From the NCBI RefSeq assembly GCF_024166365.1, contig NC_064820.1, forward strand, positions 85,016,001 through 85,080,000: a stretch of DNA of 64,000 bases, given 5' to 3'. A model generated the notes under the pieces. The model was not told the origin of the DNA. It did not search any database and worked only from the letters and a program-made list of their open reading frames with translations. Source of the DNA: Elephas maximus indicus. Lineage: Eukaryota > Chordata > Mammalia > Proboscidea > Elephantidae. The position numbers were made by a program, and so were the translations under genes. Position 1 is the stretch's first letter, and every line of letters starts with the position of its first letter. Positions 1 to 11,226 of this stretch are shown here, piece by piece.

Positions 1-107
1 ACAAAACAAAACAAAAAAAATCCATTGCTGTCTAGTCGATTCTGACTCAAAGTGGCCTTATAGGACAGAGTAGAACTGCCCCATAGGGTTTCCTAGGCTG
101 TGTCTCA
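1..107 (-). mobile_element. AfroSINE-type SINE, 3' part
   Basis: The reverse complement carries the body and tail of the window's common SINE: the block read here as GACAGAGTAGAACTGCCCC and the tail read as GTCTAGTCGATTCTGACTCA. The A-rich start (1-20) corresponds to the T-rich end of the SINE. The tRNA-like head is missing beyond about 107, so the copy is 5'-truncated, and it is cut by the window edge. Confidence 0.85.
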
Positions 108-329
108 GGAAAAGACAACTTTGAGTGCAGTCAGTGAGACAGAGGCATAATATGCTCACCATGCTAATTGTAATCTGGATTTCTAGACTAAGAGCTACGT
201 TTTTGAGGAAAACATGTTTTTCCTCAGTAGTCAAAACCAGAATGTGAAACCACATGCCCTAGGGGTCTTGACCAAGTGACCATCTGCACCCCTCAAAATA
301 CATATACTCAGGAAGAGTGCTCACTGGGT

Positions 330-866
330 GCTGTTGCCAAGAGATATTTTTGTAAGATAGACAAAACACTTGTGAGCATCTTGTGACCACGATCTAAGCA
401 TCATGTAGAATGGTCTGTAATCATTAACTATACCATTAATTGCATGCAAAAGCTTGACAATGAATAAGGAAGACTGAAGAAGAATTAATGCCTTTAAATT
501 GTGGTGTTGGTGAAGAATATTGAATACACGAAGGACTGCCAAAAGAACAAACAAATCTGTCTTTGAAGAAGTACAACCAGGATGCTCCTTAGAAGCTTGA
601 GGATGGCAAGACTACGTCTCAGATACTTTGGACATGTTATCGGGAAGGATCAGTCCCTGGAGAAGGACATCATGCTTGGTAAAGTAGAGAGTCAGGGAAA
701 AAGAGGAAGACCCTCAATGAGATGGACTGACACAGTGGCTGCAACAATGGGCTCAAGCATAGCAACAATTGTGAGCGTGGGGCAGGACCAGGAAAAGTTT
801 CCTTCTGTTGCGCACAGGGTTGCTGTGAGTTGGAAACAACTTGACGGCACCTGACAACAACAACAG
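330..866 (+). mobile_element. RTE-clade LINE, 3' end fragment
   Basis: It aligns by eye with the 3' part of the longer RTE copy at 27521-29955. Both share CTGCCAAAAGAACAAAC, ACTTTGGACATGTTATC, GAGGAAGACCCTCAA and the terminal ACTTGACGGCACCTGACAACA repeat tail. Positions 582-854 still read as an open 90-codon stretch matching the C-terminus of the RTE polyprotein (the LRYFGHVIGKD and KRGRPSMRW segments). The endonuclease and reverse-transcriptase core are absent, so this is a dead 5'-truncated copy. Confidence 0.85.
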
Positions 867-1135
867 CAATACTATTAATAATCAGTAACCAGTCAGACTG
901 TGATTATTACAATATTCACTGATTTTCCTGTAATTCCCCCCCCTTTGATTTGGTTCCTCTTTTTACCCTAAAACAACATTTGTATAAAGAAACCACCCTG
1001 GGACTACCTGGTTCCATTTTCAGTGGGCTACATAGCTCCCCAATTGCAATTGTTTTAAATCCTTAATAAATCTCTGTTTTAACTTGAAACAGCATCCAAG
1101 TTTTTCTCTACAACAGTTGTAGTCTTTATAGGCGG

Positions 1136-1343
1136 AGGAGTCCTGGTGCCATGGTGGTTAAGAGCTTAGCTGTTAACCAAAAGATTGACAGTTCGAACCC
1201 ACTAGCTGCTCTGTGGGAGAAAGATGTAGCAGTCTGCTTCTGTAAATAGTTATAGCCTTGGAAATCCTATGGGGCAGTTCTACTCTGTTCTATAGATAGC
1301 TGTTAGTCAGAATCGATTTGACGGCAAAGGGTTTGGTTTTAAT
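1136..1343 (+). mobile_element. AfroSINE, long subtype
   Basis: Near full-length SINE with a tRNA-like head (GTGGTTAAGAGCTTAGCTG, then CAGTTCGAACCCACTAGC, a B-box-like segment), then a middle block (AGCAGTCTGCTTCTGTAAA) found only in some copies, then the common body GGGGCAGTTCTACTCTG and the RTE-like tail. The middle block defines a roughly 200-bp subtype distinct from the roughly 165-bp copies. Confidence 0.9.
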
Positions 1344-1344
1344 C

Positions 1345-1457
1345 TTTACAAGAGCAGATCACCAGGTCTCTTATCTTTTCTCCTGCGGAGCTGCTGGAGA
1401 AAAGTATCTTCCTTTTGGTTAGCAGCCAAGTGCTTAACCATTGCAACACCGGAGCTT
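1345..1457 (-). mobile_element. SINE fragment, 5' half
   Basis: The reverse strand shows the tRNA-like head (read here as TTTTGGTTAGCAGCCAAGTG and CTTAACCATTGCAACACCGG) with a diverged middle. It abuts the plus-strand SINE at 1136-1343, giving a head-out inverted pair. No tail remains. Confidence 0.7.
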
Positions 1458-1794
1458 TTCTCATTGTATATATCCATATGATGGAGCATTACTCTGAGGT
1501 AAAAAGAAATGAGCGACTTCTGGTTTCTAGTCCCACATATAAAAAGCTTGGAAGTCTTCACTCTCATTCTCATAACAAGAAAAAATCTGAAAATCAACAA
1601 CTCTTCTTAGATCCATCAGAAATTTTATGTCACAGGGCAAACTGTTGCCCAAAAATCTGGAGAGATAGGCAGGCTGATAGGAGAATTACCTCTTAGAAAG
1701 AGCAGAAACCACCTCTTCTGGACCCCACATCAGGGAGGAATACTGAAAGGGTAGACTTGGCTTGGACCAGCTTGAGAGAAAAACTCTAATTAGA

Positions 1795-1880
1795 GGCCTA
1801 GCCTGGGGCGAGGGCGGATGTGGGGTGTGGAGGCGGGGATGGGGGTAGGGGATGAGGGGTGAGGGGGTGAGGGAAGAGTG
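1795..1880 (+). repeat. G-rich low-complexity tract
   Basis: About 80 bases with many runs of three to five G (GGGG at several places) separated by short spacers. By simple pattern it could fold as a G-quadruplex on the plus strand. No gene or promoter is recognised near it, so function is unsupported. Confidence 0.6.
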
Positions 1881-2084
1881 CACAGTTTTGTCTTTTACCT
1901 CTAGGAGCCCCACAAAGTTCTCACTCCAAAACTCAGAGAAAAACCCCATTCCCACTTCCAGCAGGGGGAGGAGAAAAGCAACCATTTTAGAATAGAGCTC
2001 TGTTCTCACGAAAAATAACTGCCCTCAGGGAAACTACAAGAGTCCAACCAGCCCAGATTTTATCATGTCTGACTGATACAGAGT

Positions 2085-2150
2085 GTCCTTGGGTGGTGCA
2101 AACTGTTAAGCCCTCAGCTGCTAATGGAAAAGTTGGCAGTTCAGGTGTAT
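2085..2150 (+). mobile_element. SINE head, second (b) subtype
   Basis: Contains GGGTGGTGCAAACTGTTAAG and GGAAAAGTTGGCAGTTCAG, the tRNA-like head seen in the copies at 26393 and 62249. The head has CAAACAGTT where the common SINE has CAGTGGTT. The body is missing. Confidence 0.6.
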
Positions 2151-2172
2151 CAGAAGAACTGGTTTTTAACTG

Positions 2173-2450
2173 ACATGTTGTTGTTAGGTGCTGTAGAGTT
2201 GGTTCCAGCTCATACTGGCACTATGTACGACAGAATGAAACACTGCCCAACCCTGCGCCATCCTCACAATCGTTGTTATACTTGAGCCCATTGTTGCAGC
2301 CACTGTATCAATCCATCTCATTGAGGATTCAATGAGGATATCAATCCATCTCATCTCTTTTTCGCTGACCCTCTACTCTACCAGGCATTATGTCCTTCTC
2401 CAGCGACTAGTTCCTCCTGATAACATGTCCAAAATATGTGAGACATGGAG
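2173..2450 (-). mobile_element. RTE-clade LINE, 3' end fragment
   Basis: Starts with the reverse complement of the RTE tail (TGTTGTTAGGTGCTGTAGAG) and continues through the segments read here as TTGAGCCCATTGTTGCAGCC and GGCATTATGTCCTTCTCCAG, all seen in the RTE copies at 330 and 29700. A local direct duplication of TATCAATCCATCTCAT (about 2307 and 2339) interrupts it. Confidence 0.85.
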
Positions 2451-3141
2451 GAAGGGACGTACATTTCCTTAACTTTCTAAATCTTCTGCATATAGAAATT
2501 CTGTCTATACACAATCATATCAGTTGTGTAAAATGAGATGTATCTAGTCTGATACCTCACTTTATAGAATCTCTTCTTGAAATGTCAACTATTACAGCAA
2601 TATTTAAATGTCGTCTTAGTGTACATTTCTAGTAACAGGAATGACTTGGGAAGAGGAAAAAACAGAGTCCAAAGAGCTTGAAGTGATGTCAGGGATGGTT
2701 TTTCACCTGTGTGTTGCTCTTGGGAACTTCTTGCTTCCCATATGCATCAAGGTGCTGAGGCAAGAACATTAAAATCAAGCTAAGAAGTTCAGTGAGAAGG
2801 TACATGGGAGAATGATGTACGACTACTTTACAAAGTGTCTCTGTGTATAAAAAAACTTATGAATTATTATCAATTCTGTATTATTGTATTTATTCACACC
2901 ATGTGGTTGCACATACATAAAATTGCACCCTGTTTTTGTACTTCAAATACAGAGGCTAAGTCTCATATCGCCCACAGCATTCTGCAAGCACATAATAGAT
3001 GCTCAGAGTTGATGGTGTTCCCCTAAAGAGATAGAAGGGACACAAAACATTCTTAATACTAAGAGAGCAGAAATGTTACTGCTTCTTCAAGTTCCATGTT
3101 CTCATACTCACCCTTTGCTTCTCACCAAAATATTCACCTAC

Positions 3142-3312
3142 TGGAAACCCTGGTGGCGTAGTGATTAAGAGCTATGGGTGCTAATCAAAAGGTTGGGAGT
3201 TCAAATCCACCAGGCACTCCCTGGAAACCCTGTGGGGCAGTTGTACTCTGTCCTACAGAGTTGATATGAGTTGGAATCAACTTGACGACAATGGGTTTGG
3301 CTTTTGGTTTAA
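3142..3312 (+). mobile_element. AfroSINE, short subtype
   Basis: Complete short-type copy: head GAAACCCTGGTGGCGTAGTG, tRNA B-box-like AGTTCAAATCCACC, body GGGGCAGTTGTACTCTGTCC, tail CAACTTGACGACAATGGGTT and a TTTGGTT end. Confidence 0.92.
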
Positions 3313-3627
3313 CGGTGGTTGCCTCTATTGTCTGTGTTTTCTCTTTCCATTGCATCTTCTCTCTGCTTTTACTCAACAACTTGAAACTTCCTCCTTTTCC
3401 TGATCCCTGCCTCTTCCAGGCATATCCATTCCTTGACTTCCCAATACTTTATGCTTCCTGTTACTGCCTCCATAGCCTTCCATCTCCCACTTCTGATTCT
3501 CGGCACGAGGATGAGACAGTAAGACTATTTTGCAAATAAACACAAAGTATATGGCTTTTTTTCCCTCTTCGTTGGAGTAGCTAATGAAGAAGTGACCTTA
3601 GTCACTCACCCGAGACTAACTATAATA

Positions 3628-4011
3628 CAGGCAGTGCCCAGATTATGAATGAGTTCTGTTCCTAAACTTGTCTTTAAGTTGAATTTGTATGTAAATCGGA
3701 AGAGTTAGGTACAGTTCACACCTAACATTGGTTAGTCAAATGTTTGTCTTAATATATAGTATATAGTGTATTTTTCTATGCATAAAAAACATTAAAGAAA
3801 CACTTCCAGATACACTAAAACATCTTTAACAAAATAATACAATAATAATAATGTTTTGATGTACGTGGCAAAGTAGCACCCCTTTGTTATTAAGAACCAT
3901 TGTATGTACCTCACATTTTTAATATAACAGGTTTTACGTAGTTGGTTCATTAACTATGGGTTGTACATAAATTGTACTTAAGTCAGACATTCGTAACCCG
4001 GGGACTGCCTG
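3628..4011. mobile_element. pogo/Tigger-like MITE with TA target site
   Basis: A 384-bp element bounded by imperfect terminal inverted repeats: the left end begins CAGGCAGTGCCCAGATTA and the reverse complement of the right end begins CAGGCAGTCCCCGGGTTA. A TA dinucleotide lies directly outside each end (3626-3627 and 4012-4013), as expected for pogo/Tc1-mariner insertions. There is no transposase ORF, so it is a non-autonomous, AT-rich miniature element. The exact family name is not assigned. Confidence 0.85.
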
Positions 4012-4013
4012 TA

Positions 4014-7000
4014 CTAAAAATCAACCGGGTGATAGGAAAGTGAACAAGAGTCAAGCCCAGGGGGTATTCTCTTTGGTATATTTTCTACTGTGGACCAGTG
4101 GCTCAGCAGGAATGTCCAGGGTGGTGCTTCCAAGAACACTTGTGTGTGTGCAATGGTGAGTAGAGGAAGGGTTACTAGGCAGGAATTGTTACGGAAGCTT
4201 CCTGAAGAAGAAATATTCTCAGGGGGTCTTCATTTTGATAGTTTTATTATATATGTGGACCTGCTTTAAAGACAGTGCACTTTTGCATTTGTTTTTCTTA
4301 AAGATAATTTGTATCCATGAAGATGATTTGAACCAACAATTTGTAAAAATTAAGAGAAACCAGTTGACTCTCAGTTAAACTGCTCTTCTGGTCCATGAGT
4401 ATTTTCCCTCTATTTGGATTTCATAAGCCAAATGGTATCTTAAAATTGGCAGTTATATGCAATTCTGTTGAACATATTTTTCTGTGGAAAACGTTATGAA
4501 TACAAAACGACACCTAGAGGTGACTATCAACGCACATTTTCTTTGCATGTACTATGCATTTGTTGCTGTGTTTTAGAAACACCTTACCAGGAGTTTGGGT
4601 AACAGAGCTAGTAGTAAAGGGATTAGCATTTATTAAATTCCTCCTCACCATAACCCTAGGGATAGAACTATACTCAACAGATGCACCCCTTTCAATCCCA
4701 CAAACATTTGGTGGGTTTACTAAAACGCTAAGTACCAGTGATACTAAGAGGAATAAGGTGTAGCTCTTGTTACTGAATAGCTTACACCAGAAGAGACAGA
4801 CACATAATTTCCATTTTGCATGGTTAGTGATGAGGGGGGTAAGTTCAGGGTTATGAGATTATAAAGGAGGGATAATTCATTCATCTTTGGGGGGCAGGGG
4901 ACTTGGAGATGAAGCAGTGTCAGGAAACTATTCCTGGAGGCAGTGAGCCACGGGAGGAAGGCAAGAAAGGGTAGAGACAACATCTCAGTTAAAGACATTG
5001 AGTGGAGAAATAGTAGTTGTGATCTGAGAACTACATTTAATTGCACATTTCAGGAGGATAAAGTGAGAAGTAGGTAATGATGGGAAATAAGGCAATAGTT
5101 GGTTGATAGTAGGCCACGCTGAGTTTGGACTTGGAAGCACCAAAGGTAAATGTCTTGTTCTAGTAAGTGATTACACAAAGATTTTTACCCAGGGCTGTTT
5201 GTCTTCAAAGCCCATGCTTTTTTCATTAATCCATACTTACTTCATAGACATTCTCAAAATTAACTGCTTACCAAACATGTAAATGAATAAGACTGTAAGA
5301 AGAAAAAATAAAAATACCAATGTGGAACATAGTTAAGTAACGTTGTTTGGGAAAACCAGTGCTGTAACCCTAGTTTCAATACTCTTTGAACTTGGAGCAG
5401 CTATTGATTAGGCTATTATTTTACCCTCATATTTTATACCATACCATGCATTCTATTTGCTTTTGTTAATAATCATAAACATTAAAACAGCAAACGACTA
5501 GTCTCTAGCACATAGGTGTTCTGCTCCTGCTTCTTGTGTGGCTGTCTGACACAGATGTGGATCTGAGACCAGACCTTCATTTCAAGGGCACTTCCTCCAG
5601 GGTACATCTGCTGGGTGTGATGGGAGCAGAGGTCTCTCCCAGCTCTGTCATTGGGAACTGACATGTCCTCAATGGATGTCACAGGAGGCCCAGTTACTAA
5701 GGATGACTCTGCCGCCCCTAAACCATTAGCACTTCTCAAAGAGGAACGGTGGGCCAAGGACCGTGCCCTCTGCCTGTGTAAGAGTCATGCTGCCTAGCAA
5801 CGCCTGGGAAGCACCCCTCTCAGTGATCCCATGCTCCATCCTAAGGTGAACTGTGTTCATCCTTTCTCACCAAATCATTTAAGTAGAAAGAGTGCAGAGA
5901 AAGTCAACTATAATCACTTGGTGTGGAGCAGAGAGCAGAGCATTTTACATTCAAGAATAAAGTGTCCAAGCAGTAAATGTCATCAGGATGAATCCTGTAG
6001 CTGAAGATTGGGGAGAAACATTGGACAGTTGAGGAAATGCCAGAAGGAAGAAAAAAAAATCCTGAGAATAATTTAAAGAGCATTAAATTTTTACAGATTC
6101 AGAAAAAAGACTTCTGAACAAAATAGAGTTGATGGTGCTGGGAATCTTTACTACTAATATACCCCTGCAGCAGGAGGTGGGTAGGGAATTCTTATTTCAA
6201 TGAAAGTTCGTTGGAAAGACGTTATTTCATCTTTTTCTTTACCACTTCAATTAAATGCCCTGATTCTTATCATAAGAACAGACAGTATAATTATTTTTTC
6301 AATAAGAACAAATTTATTCCTTAAGGTCCATATTATGGTCTGTTACAGGTGAATGAGTGACAAGCGTTGTAGCTATTTCTGAGATGGAGAATGGGGGAGG
6401 GGGATATTATTAGGGGAAGGGTATAGAAGGGCTTCAATAATTTCTAATAATCAACTTCTTAGCTGAGGATTAAGCATGATTGTTTGTTATATTATTCCTT
6501 ATACCTTCTTATATGCCTGAAATATTTCATAACTTTGAGAATTGGAGCAGTATCTGGAGGAAGGAAAGAGAGAGCAAGGTATAAATCAGAGAGAAAAGGG
6601 ATGAGAGGAAGTGGAGGAAAAAGGTAGGAAGATAGAGAAAAAAGAGGAGGAGTGATGGTTTTGAACCAAGTGAGTATTTTGACCATGCTTTTCTGCTAGG
6701 GCTGAGGGCGCTATCATTTGCTGGCCTGATTGAATTGCTCTCTTGCCATTTTTCATCAAACATGAGGCTCGAGCAGCTGTATATGGTATTTTGAGCTCCA
6801 CACCCCAGCCACAAAGCAGCCAATTTAAAACGGTTCTTTCAGTGGAAAAAAGAGAGAAAAAAGTACAATGCAGTTCTGAAAAAACAATGAGCACATGTGT
6901 ATGAATGAACCTAAAGCAGCTCTAAACTACTCCCCTTTGGGAACAGAAGTAGATGCCGTAGCCAAGTTCAAAATGAAATTCCGCATCCTTCTAGACCACT

Positions 7001-7236
7001 TTTCCATGCCATTACTGTGTAATTTACTATGCAAGTTGTCTGCAGAGTTCATCTTTTTCTATAGCATCTGGTATTTATCATCAGAAGCAGATTGGTGAGA
7101 GATTCTGGGAGAAGCTCTACATATATCTTGGGTTTTAAACATTCCTCCACAAGTCTGTTCCCTTAAAAGTTAAAAGTGCAGCTGAGCACAGGGACATACA
7201 TGACAGTAAGTAGGGGAAACGGTCATTAACACACAA
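4014..7236. other. No gene recognised; unique or decayed sequence
   Basis: No ORF in this stretch resembles a known protein, and no splice-bounded coding segment stands out. It holds AT-rich sequence with short purine-rich runs (around 6560-6660). A possible weak MIR remnant lies near 5110-5230 (a CTTGTTCTAGTAAGTGATTACAC segment, broken here as CTTGTTCTAG and TAAGTGATTACAC). The minus-strand open stretch at 5482-5757 (91 codons) is unrecognised. Confidence 0.5.
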
Positions 7237-7436
7237 ACCCCGTAGCTGTCGAGCTGATTTCTATTCATAGCCACCGTATATGACAGAGTAGAACTGCTTT
7301 GTAGGGTTTCCAAGGCTGTAATCTTTGTGGAAGATTACACATCTTTATCTCGAGGAGTGGCTGGTGGGTTTCAACTGCCAACCTTTCGGTTAGTACGCAA
7401 GCGCTTAACCACTGCACCAACAGAGCTCCTTTGTTA
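7237..7436 (-). mobile_element. AfroSINE, long subtype
   Basis: The reverse strand shows the tail (GTAGCTGTCGAGCTGATT as read here), body GACAGAGTAGAACTGC, the long-subtype middle (CAAGGCTGTAATCTTTGTGG) and the tRNA-like head ending CCAACAGAGCTCC. Full length or nearly so. Confidence 0.9.
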
Positions 7437-7784
7437 ATACGTAAGACTCTTCTAATGTGGGCTACATGAATCATGGCCAGAGAGGTGAAGATAAAGGAAA
7501 AAAACTTTGCAGCTAAAATGGACTTTGAAAATCTCCTAGTTCTGCTTCTTCCCTTTACACATTCTGCAGGTAGCTTTCACATGGAACTCCAGCCAGTTAA
7601 TGGCTGAGTCAAAACTGGAAACCAGGTTTTCTGAAGAGAAGCCCAGAGTTGCCTTATCATTTTATTTTTTTCCTCAAATGAAGAAAATAGGAAGTTTTTA
7701 GACTATCAATTTAAGAGTGAATGACTAAGATGTTTTAATTATATTGGTCAAATTCTGTAAGTGGGATTAGCACCGCATTTGACT

Positions 7785-7966
7785 GGACTGGGTGGGGTTG
7801 ATTCTGACTCACGGTGGCCCCATGTATGTCCGAGTAGAACAGTCCTCCATAGGATTTTCAGTGGCTGATTTTTCTAAAGTAGATTTGAGGCACCTCTGGG
7901 GGGACTTGAACCTCCAGCCTTTGGGTTAGCAGCTGAGCATGTTAACCATTTACACCACCCAGGTAT
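7785..7966 (-). mobile_element. AfroSINE-related SINE, diverged
   Basis: Tail read as TTGATTCTGACTCACGGTGG, body GTCCGAGTAGAACAGTCC, and a head ending CCATTTACACCACCCAGG. The middle (CACCTCTGGGGGGACTTGAA) differs from the other copies, suggesting the b subtype or an older subfamily. Confidence 0.75.
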
Positions 7967-8721
7967 TTTCAAATATTGGTGACCCTGGACATGTCCTGGT
8001 GTTCATTCTGAAGACAATGGGGTCCTATGGATCTGAAGGTCTGGGATCCTGCCCAGACACATCACAGAGGCTAGACTTGTGCAGGACACCAGGTTGGACT
8101 CTTTTTGCTTCTTACCTGCTAGAATCTTCCCTTCTCTGTGATAAGTTTGATAAAGAAATTTAGAAAAATCAAGAAATGAAAAATTAGAAAAGTGTCTATC
8201 CATTACAGCAAGCTATAATTTTTGGAATTCTGAAATGGTGCCAAGCTGAAAAAAATTTTTTAAAAGAATGAATAGAAACTAGAATAATAATGAGAGCTTA
8301 GAAAATCACAATCATCAAACAAAGTTCGTGTGGTCAAGTTGCACTTGATATATTTTGGGATGGGACAGATTTTCCTTATTCTTTTTCTTGGCTCCTATTC
8401 TAAATATTTGTTTTAGTGCCTCAATGCTACTAAAATCCAGTAAACATTGCACATGTCTTCATTTTTACTATGATTTCCCCCAGCTTTTCATACACTGGCA
8501 AAAACTGATAGATCCTGGATTTCTTGAAGTTCAGCAGCTTATAGTTCCATGTGTAGTAAAGGCAAGTATAGTTAAAGGCTAATTTAATTAGTAAATTTGC
8601 AGTTATTATCTGAATTAATTATCCTTAAAATTTAATTTGCCAGGCATGAGAATTTTATGAATTAAGTGATTCGTATTATATTTTAATATACCTAAACCAC
8701 AAAGCATCTTAGAATTTGTAA

Positions 8722-8930
8722 AGAGAGAGTGTGGTTCAGAGGACAAACACTAAATGTCAAGTCTAGAGAACTGGGGTTGGGGCCAGGTTCTGCCACGCGT
8801 TGGCCTGGGCAATTGACTTCTCTGAATCTTAGTGTCCTGTTTCGGAAAAAGATGGGACACTGATCCCTCTACTGCCTGGCTGGCAGGGAATTGTGAGAAT
8901 CCAGTGCATGCTAAAGATGTACATAATCTA
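8722..8930 (+). mobile_element. MIR SINE (ancient)
   Basis: Matches the MIR layout: GTGTGGTTCAGAGGACAAAC, then a 'gggttctgccac' type block (CCAGGTTCTGCCACGC), then CCTGGGCAATTGACTTCTCT and GAATCTTAGTGTCC. Diverged but colinear with MIR. Confidence 0.65.
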
Positions 8931-9247
8931 GGACACTGCACACAAATATGTTTGGTTGATGGTATTGTTTTTAAAGATTGTGAAAAGTAATGGCTTTTCC
9001 TGAAAAGTAATGGTTTTCAGAAAAGGAATTGGGAAGCTGTTACAAAATATCAAGAGGTTCATTACCCTAGGTTGGTTGATTCTCCTCTGCTCTAGTCCCT
9101 TCTGGACGTAAACCACTTCTTTGGGATTTCTCTTGTCTCTCACAGTCAGATTGGACACTGTTCCCTCCCCCTGTGTCTCAATATCACCCTAGTGGTCAGC
9201 CCCATGGGAATGAAAGTGTCTAAAGTGGAAACGGCCAAAAATTGTGT

Positions 9248-9478
9248 CTTATTGGCCCATAAAACAAAAATAGATTAAAGGGGCACAACAGGCCAGGGGC
9301 AAGGACTAGAAGCCAGAAAGGTACAGGAAAGCTGGTAATAGGGAACCCAAGGTCGAGAAGGGGGAGTGTTAACATGTCATGGGGTTGTTAACCAATGTCA
9401 TAGAACAATACGTTTACTATTTAATGAGAAGCTAGTTTGTTCTGTAAACCTTCATTTAAAGTACAATAAAAAAAAAAA
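9248..9478 (+). mobile_element. 5'-truncated LINE 3' end with poly(A)
   Basis: Shares a roughly 200-bp 3' end with the longer fragment at 55156-55761: GAAAGCTGGTAATAGGGAAC, TGGGGTTGTTAACCAATG, TAGTTTGTTCTGTAAACCTT and AAAGTACAATAAAA followed by an A-run. The flanks AATTGTGT (about 9240-9247) and AATTGTGT (about 9478-9485) look like a target-site duplication. Most likely an L1 subfamily with a different 3' UTR from the full-length L1 in this window. Confidence 0.7.
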
Positions 9479-9607
9479 TTGTGTATTAGACTGGGTTCTC
9501 TAGAGAAGGAAAATCAGTGAAGCATCCCTCTCTATGTATAGAAAGAGAGATTTATATCAAGGAAATGGCTCATGCAATTGTAGAGGCTGGAAAGTTCCAA
9601 GTCTGTG

Positions 9608-10712
9608 TGCTGGGAGCCAGGCTGCAAGGGCGGCCCCTCTGCACCCACTGCCCCCAGCATAAACATTGAAGAATTCCTGAAAAGTCAGGAAGAGCCAGGC
9701 TGCAAGGGCGGCCCCTCTGCACCCACTGCCCCTAGCATAAACATCGAAGAATTCCTGAAAAGTCAGGAATATCTCTGTCATCTGTGTTATGTTTCTGTTT
9801 CATTTTCAGCCTGTGTATAGCAGAATGTATAAGCATAAAATTCCATTATAGATTTAGGGACCTTTGGACGGGGGGCGTCCTACTCATAATCCCCTGGTGA
9901 AATCCCGGGTAGGGACAGCCCGTGTATTACTTGGGGATCAACATGAAGTTGTCTTAGGGGAAAAACAAATAGCTCGACTATGGAAAACAAAAACAGGATG
10001 GTGGAATCCTGGTATTTACCAAGGCCCTTTTTGTGATTAAACCACCACCCACACATGATCCCATAAAAGTGGAAAAACAAAAGGCAGTGAGTTCTCTCAG
10101 CCAATTTCTCAGCCAATTACAGGTCAACCTTCTCGTCTACCCCGCTCACTGCTGCGCTTGACTGGTCTTTGGGTATAGAGATTGGGCTAATTGTCCTTGG
10201 CATAATCGTGGACAATATGACGTAACCCAAAGTGGCTGGACTTCAAAAATTTGGCCACCCTGGACAAAATGGACAAAGCCTATGTGGCAATGGTTTTGCA
10301 AAAAGATTAATTATTATAAAAACTGTGGAAGGTATTGCAAGATTAAGCATAAGTGTAAAGCAGTATGAAGTCAATTGTTACTTTGTGTAAAAATAAATCA
10401 ACAAAATATTCTCTTCAATTAAACAAAAACTCATTGTACTTGTGTGTGTATGCGAAACTGTACTATGTGTCACTTGGAAAATTATGTCTCTGGGAAATGA
10501 TGTTTATGATTATATCTTGTACTGCCCCTTTGTTGATCATGCGATGTTATGCTTTTGTAAGCTTATGATATAAAAGACCATGTAAAAAATAAAGAGCAGA
10601 GGTTTCTTTTTCTGCAAAATGAAAATATAAGACATACTACCTCTCATTCTTTTTCGCCGAACTCTACCCCTCCGCTGGTAACCCTGTTCATTGCTGAGGC
10701 TGGCCCCCGGCA
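9608..10712 (+). mobile_element. Solo LTR (ERVK/class II-like) with 6-bp TSD
   Basis: A 1105-bp insertion starting TG and ending CA, flanked on both sides by TCTGTG (9602-9607 and 10713-10718) and sitting inside another repeat, so its borders are sharp. A TATA-like GATATAAAAG lies near 10566 and an AATAAA near 10589, consistent with U3-R-U5 order. The length and 6-bp duplication fit class II (betaretrovirus-like) endogenous retroviruses. No internal viral genes remain: this is a recombination product, not a provirus. Family assignment is inferred. Confidence 0.8.
9614..9769 (+). repeat. 78-bp tandem duplication in LTR U3
   Basis: Two adjacent 78-bp units (9614-9691 and 9692-9769) that differ at only two transitions (CCCCCAGC/CCCCTAGC and ACATTGAAG/ACATCGAAG). 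They lie at the 5' end of the solo LTR, where retroviral enhancers often sit as direct repeats. Confidence 0.95.
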
Positions 10713-11226
10713 TCTGTGGGTCATGCTGGAGGCTTCTTCCGACTCATACAGCTGCAGCGGCTGGTAAACCCAAGATCGGCATGTCAACAACAGCCTCTGC
10801 CTCACAGGCTGCAGAGGCCAAACAAATCCCAAGATCAGCAGGTAAGCTGATGGGTTGCTGGCTCACAGACTGCAGAGGCTAACGAAACCCAAGATCCGCA
10901 GGTAAGCTGCTACCTCAAGTCCCAAGAACCAGATGTCAAATGGACAGGAGCCAGCTGCAGGATCCAGAGCTAGCAAAAGCCTTCCCACAAAGTCCACCTA
11001 AAACGGATGCAGACCACGCCCCCAAGGAAATTGCCTTTCAACTGATTGGCTACTCACAGCAGATCCCATCATGGAGGTGATCACATTATATCAGATCTCA
11101 TCATGTGAGTGATCACATCATTATACGATTGCCAAACTACATCGTAACTGCCAAACCTCTGAGAATCATGGCCCAGCCAAGTTGACACACAACCTTAATG
11201 ATCACAGATGAGGTCTCACTACTGAC

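Larger units (their letters stand above)
9482..11206 (+). mobile_element. LTR-like repeat, interrupted by a solo LTR
   Basis: Begins TGTATTAGACTGGGTTCTCT and ends CCTTAATGATCACA. It is colinear with 22165-22624 (shared AGATTTATATCAAGG, GTAAGCTGCTA, CAGCTGCAGGATCCAGAGC, CCCATCATGGAGGTGATCAC). The body is split at AAGTCTGTG by the element at 9608-10712; removing that leaves about 620 bp. The TG...CA ends suggest an ERV LTR, possibly ERVL class; family not assigned. Confidence 0.7.

Noticed and set aside
5482-5757. 91-codon minus ORF as a gene
   Set aside because: No domain, no promoter or splice context. Length is within chance for this window.
9822-10370. Retroviral integrase or envelope remnant inside the LTR
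   Set aside because: Translations in several frames gave tryptophan- and cysteine-containing stretches that only vaguely resemble retroviral proteins. The sharp TG...CA ends and 6-bp TSD fit a solo LTR better.
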